Below, piece by piece: positions 60,821-64,000 of a stretch of 64,000 bases of DNA (position 1 is its first letter; every line of letters begins with the position of its first letter). A program made the position numbers and the translations under genes. The notes below the pieces were generated by a model. That model had not been told where the DNA came from. It saw only the letters and a list, made by a program, of their open reading frames with translations, and ran no database searches. This DNA is from Paramecium sonneborni (lineage: Eukaryota > Ciliophora > Oligohymenophorea > Peniculida > Parameciidae), in NCBI GenBank assembly GCA_905182985.1, contig CAJJDN010000086.1:74072-138071 (forward strand), read 5' to 3'.

Positions 60821-61701
60821 TCAACTTAATAATGAAAGACATTTTTAATAGTAGACCTCTTTTTATGCTTCAGATAGAATTAATTCTTAACAAATAATTT
60901 CAGCTTTTAAATTGATTTTGCTCAGTTCTTCTTTATTATTTCTATTTTATAAGAAATATTATTACATATTATTTGTTTTAATAATATCTTGAAGAGAATT
61001 TAATATAATTTTTTAATCCATTTAAAAAGCCTAAATTTTTTCTTTCGATTATATTTCAAAAGATTAAATAATCTTTTTTATTGACAAAAAAGTTTCTTTG
61101 ATAAATTTTTTCATTTCTTACTATTACTATTTGAATGAAATAATTTAAGTTTACAAATTCTTAATTCTTGTAGCATCATTATTATTATTGGATGCCCTTA
61201 ATAAAGATGGTTATAAGGAACTTAATTATGTAGTCTCTTAAAATAAAGGGCCTATTTTTGGAACTTTCACTGTATTAATGTATTAATTTTTAGGATCATT
61301 TTAATATATTTTAGCTAATAAATTTGAGCAATATAATTTTGAAGATTAGAGCTCCTATTATAATCTATTAATTTTAAACTCTTATAATCTAATAACAGAG
61401 TCCTATTAATCTATTTTATTTCTTAAATCATGAACTAATTATTCTATTATCTGAATAAGATAATACTTGTAATAACTTTCTCTGATGTAGATGTTTAAGA
61501 TTATTTCTACAATATCAGAGATAAAGCATCATTTTCTTATTACAAAAGTCGTGGATGATTTGTTTACAATCTGTTATGTGTGTTGTTTTAAACTTACTTA
61601 ATATGAAACTTTTTATTTTGCTTAAATGCCGTGATTCTTTCTGTTTTAACAATCTTACCACCAATCTCTGGATCTGAATTTCCAACAGTCTTATTTAACA
61701 T
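60821..61701 (-). CDS. Coiled-coil protein, 5' exon joins unresolved
   Basis: The 3' two thirds read cleanly: DIVEIILNIYIRES..., HDLRNKIDQQDSVIRLQEFK, LYCSNLLAKIYQNDPKNQYI, ETTQLSSLQPSLLRASNNNN, MKKFIKETFLSIKKIIQSFE and SKINLKAEIICQELILSEAQ, ending YYQKCLSLLS before TGA at 60821. At the 5' end an ATG at 61701 (MLNKTVGNSDPEIGGKIVKT) and a 27-nt intron are likely, but the join to the main frame near 61520 is unclear. Competing plus-strand frames are weaker by codon pattern. No family recognised. Confidence 0.5.
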
Positions 61702-61816
61702 ATTTGCATCTGGTAATTAAATAGGTTAAACATGTAATTTAAGATGTTATTTTTTTGCAGGTGGTGGAGATTGCGAATTTTATGTAATTTACATATTAAT
61801 ATTTAATTCTCACTAA

Positions 61817-63055
61817 TCAAACTAATCCCCCTTAATTCAATTTGTTTCTAATGACTGTGCTGAATTCTGCAGAGTTCACAAAATCTTTAGCATTTCTAGT
61901 AGTTTAGAGTTGAATTTAATATTAAGCCTTCAATTCATTATAAATTTAAGTCTCTTAAGCTTAAGCATCTTTATCTTATTCTAATTATAATATAATCAAT
62001 TTAATTACATAAAGATTCATTGTAATTTTATAAATCAAGTTCATTTTAAGCTAATGCTTCTTGAGTAGATTTTAATTTATCTAAAAATATAATATAAAAA
62101 TCGCTTACTTTAATAGGCAGCTAAAACATAAGTAGCTTCAAGAAGAGATCTCTTAAATTCTTAGTATTCTGTATTTAAAGTTTTCTATCTTTAAACCCAA
62201 GTCTCTTCAATTTATTTTTCATCCTCATTTTCCTAATATATCATATATATCAATATTACTTAGTTTAAACTAGCAACTAATTAATTTCTTGTGTCTTATA
62301 ACAAATCTCGAATCTTTTTAGCTTATCCTTAATCTGAAAAGTTTTATGTTAATTAAAGTAAAGCCTCAACAACTGGGTGAATTGTGCTTGTTTTTGCAAT
62401 CTTATTATTGACTCGTTTTATAGCTTAATGGATTGTTGCTTTTTCAGAGAATGCAATATTTCCATTAATTAATGAATTAATCAATTATAAAGCTTCATCT
62501 ACTGCACTAATAGCACCTTAATGTTCACTCACTAAAATTTTATATTTATTTTACCTCTATCTAAATAAGCTTAATGTTAATTCTATCTACTCAATGTTTC
62601 TCTAGATAATGAGTCTCTGTTATCATTCATAAAACCATTCAATCTATCGATCTTTTAATTTGTTTAATCGATGCTTGGTAACAATATTGCATCAATAAAG
62701 TCTTTTTAATTAAAAATGTTTATTTCAGTTTAACCTATATTAATATCTAAGTTTTCTTGAGTAATTTGATGTTAATTTGTTGATCTTGTAAAATCATCTT
62801 CTAATTATTGCAATTCAACAGTCAATTCATTTTCTAAATCTCCAATAGCTGTCACTAAATCATCTTTTTATTTATGTACTCATTCTTACCTAATGGACCT
62901 CTCATTTCTGCATGAGTCTAAGCCATCTCAATTATGAATCTTCCCAAATTACTTTAAGAAAGTTCATCAATCTTTTCTGTGCTCAATTATACCATACTTG
63001 GATCTACACAACCAACTATATAAATAGTCATTATCAAAGCTAACACTTTTTACAT
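61817..63055 (-). CDS. Trichocyst matrix protein (368 aa precursor)
   Basis: Five introns (26, 23, 27, 28 and 28 nt) give exactly 368 codons. The signal peptide is MQKVLALIMTIYIVGCVDPS. It is followed by acidic heptad-rich coiled coil in the two-domain style of trichocyst matrix proteins: HAEMRGPLDDLVTAIGDLEN, then VELQQLEDDFTRSTNQHQIT, QNFSDQGQAKKIRDLLQDTR and YQEFKRSLLEATYVLAAYQN. These precursors are cleaved and pack as crystals in the exocytic trichocysts of Paramecium, expanding on Ca2+ contact. Length and the purely helical content fit. This is the best single indicator of the organism. Confidence 0.85.
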
Positions 63056-63272
63056 TTGATTATTTAATATATTAATATAATCCGTTTTAAACTAGATGTC
63101 ATCTTTTTTCTATTTTTAATTATTTTAGACTTAAATTAAATCATTCTTTTTCTTTTATTTATACTATCTTACTAATAGGCTCATTTAATAATACATATTC
63201 AATCATTTAGAAAGAATTTGAGGTAATAATATCAAATATTTAATTGAGAAAATTTAGTATAATTAATTTACT
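63056..63272. promoter_or_regulatory. 217-bp divergent upstream region
   Basis: Separates the start of the trichocyst matrix protein (minus) from a two-TM family gene (plus). It must hold both promoters; no specific motif recognised. Confidence 0.4.
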
Positions 63273-64000
63273 ATGGAATTTATTGCATCTTTTGATAAAT
63301 TTGGAGCAGTCTATAAACCAAAATTAAAATAAGAATCAAATAATTATAAAACTGTATTAGGTGGGATTATTTCAATTTTAATATACCTTGTCAGTTTCAT
63401 TTATTTTTGTTACAAAATATATGAGTTTGGAAAAAATTAAATAAATCCTATTCAGTCAATTGCTTATGAATATACAGAAAATCTAACAATAAGTGATAAT
63501 CAAGATTTATTGAGTTTTTAAATTATAGGAACTAAAATTAATCCTTTTAATAAGACTGCTCAAATACTTGTTCCAATAATGATTTTATAAAACTCCGATA
63601 ATTGGGCAGATTCATGTAATTTTTTAAATTAATTAATAGTATTTTTATCTAGTGAAATCATTTACAACAATGGTGAAATTGATTTCAATACTTAAAAATA
63701 CATACCTAAAAATTTAAGTCTTTAAAATGGATTGGGTGATTATCCTCATCGAATAATGATAGGATTGTAGGTTTGTAATTAATTTTAACATAAAAATTGT
63801 GCCGAAGAGGATATAATTGATTCATTTTTCAAGTAAATGAAAATTAATAAAGTAGCTAAAGCAATCTCTTAATTAAAACTACTGTATTAACTGAATAATA
63901 TAATTCATTTAAAAGAATTATTAGCAATATGTCAACAGAACTAAACTTCGCTATTGATAGGAGCACTACTTTTTATTAAAGAATAATAATGCAAGCTTAA
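63273..64000 (+). CDS. Ciliate two-TM family protein, 3' partial
   Basis: Starts MEFIASFDKFGAVYKPKLKQ and continues with a GG pair and the first membrane helix, VLGGIISILIYLVSFIYFCY. The ectodomain then begins, with paired Cys (NWADSCNFLNQLIVF, LQVCNQ, KNCAEED). The layout equals the intact gene at 29458-31716. Near 63880 the frame appears to shift by one base (coding-like LNFAIDRSTTFYQRIIMQA follows), from a short intron or an error. The window ends before the second helix. Confidence 0.65.

Noticed and set aside
60832..61430. Possible plus-strand hydrophobic gene (e.g. 61096-61430)
   Set aside because: Purine-first codon pattern and continuity favour the minus-strand coiled-coil gene; the plus frames carry TGAs.
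1..64000. TGA also being a sense codon (e.g. Trp or Cys)
   Set aside because: Genes with exact intron arithmetic end at TGA, and Trp is written as TGG throughout; the few internal TGAs are isolated and better explained by introns, errors or decay.

Overview
The window reads as ciliate macronuclear DNA, almost certainly Paramecium or a close relative. TAA and TAG behave as glutamine codons and only TGA ends genes. The DNA is very AT-rich and gene-dense. Genes are interrupted by many introns of about 18-32 nt (GT...AG, mostly GTA...TAG), and one gene is a convincing trichocyst matrix protein. ORFs called with the standard code are therefore mostly fragments. The reading frames given here were rebuilt by hand with TAA/TAG=Gln. 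Where a gene's length minus its introns is an exact multiple of three, I trust the model.

Layout. 1-5949 (+): 5'-truncated NACHT/WD40 STAND protein. 6177-13906 (-): a tight same-strand chain in the order copine, an 89-aa ORF, a VPS9 Rab5-GEF-like protein, a ULK/Atg1-like kinase and a Deltex-like RING E3. It is divergent from an STPGR (SHIPPO) ciliary protein at 13951-15912 (+). 16246-26395 (-): a hypothetical protein followed by three adjacent cyclic-nucleotide signalling genes: an HD-type phosphodiesterase, a PKG-like kinase with cyclic-nucleotide-binding domains, and a K+ channel with a cNBD-like tail. 26940-34087: a DUF4485 protein, a hypothetical protein, a decayed copy and an intact member of a ciliate two-TM protein family, and a 665-aa hypothetical. 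34565-44065: assembly-level duplications around N gaps, a 380-aa protein, a secreted Asp/Glu/Gln-rich protein and a Lys/Gln-rich coiled-coil protein. 44140-47966 (-): two tandem arginyl-tRNA-protein transferase (ATE1) paralogues. 48061-56159: small or coiled-coil proteins, including a PP1-docking small protein. 56137-58604: a MORN-repeat protein, partly duplicated across an N. 58966-63055 (-): small hypotheticals, then a trichocyst matrix protein. 63273-64000 (+): start of another two-TM family member, cut by the window end.

The genes do not form one pathway. Themes are cyclic-nucleotide signalling (channel, PKG, PDE), ciliary/cytoskeletal structure (STPGR, DUF4485, MORN, coiled coils), membrane traffic and exocytosis (VPS9, copine, trichocyst protein), and protein turnover (Deltex E3, ATE1 N-degron enzymes, ULK-like kinase). 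The most notable arrangement is the run of three consecutive cyclic-nucleotide signalling genes at 17399-26395.

Three direct duplications, each split by N (435 N, 1 N and 1 N), look like unmerged contig ends, so copy number there should not be taken literally. No tRNA, rRNA, CRISPR array or telomere repeat was recognised.
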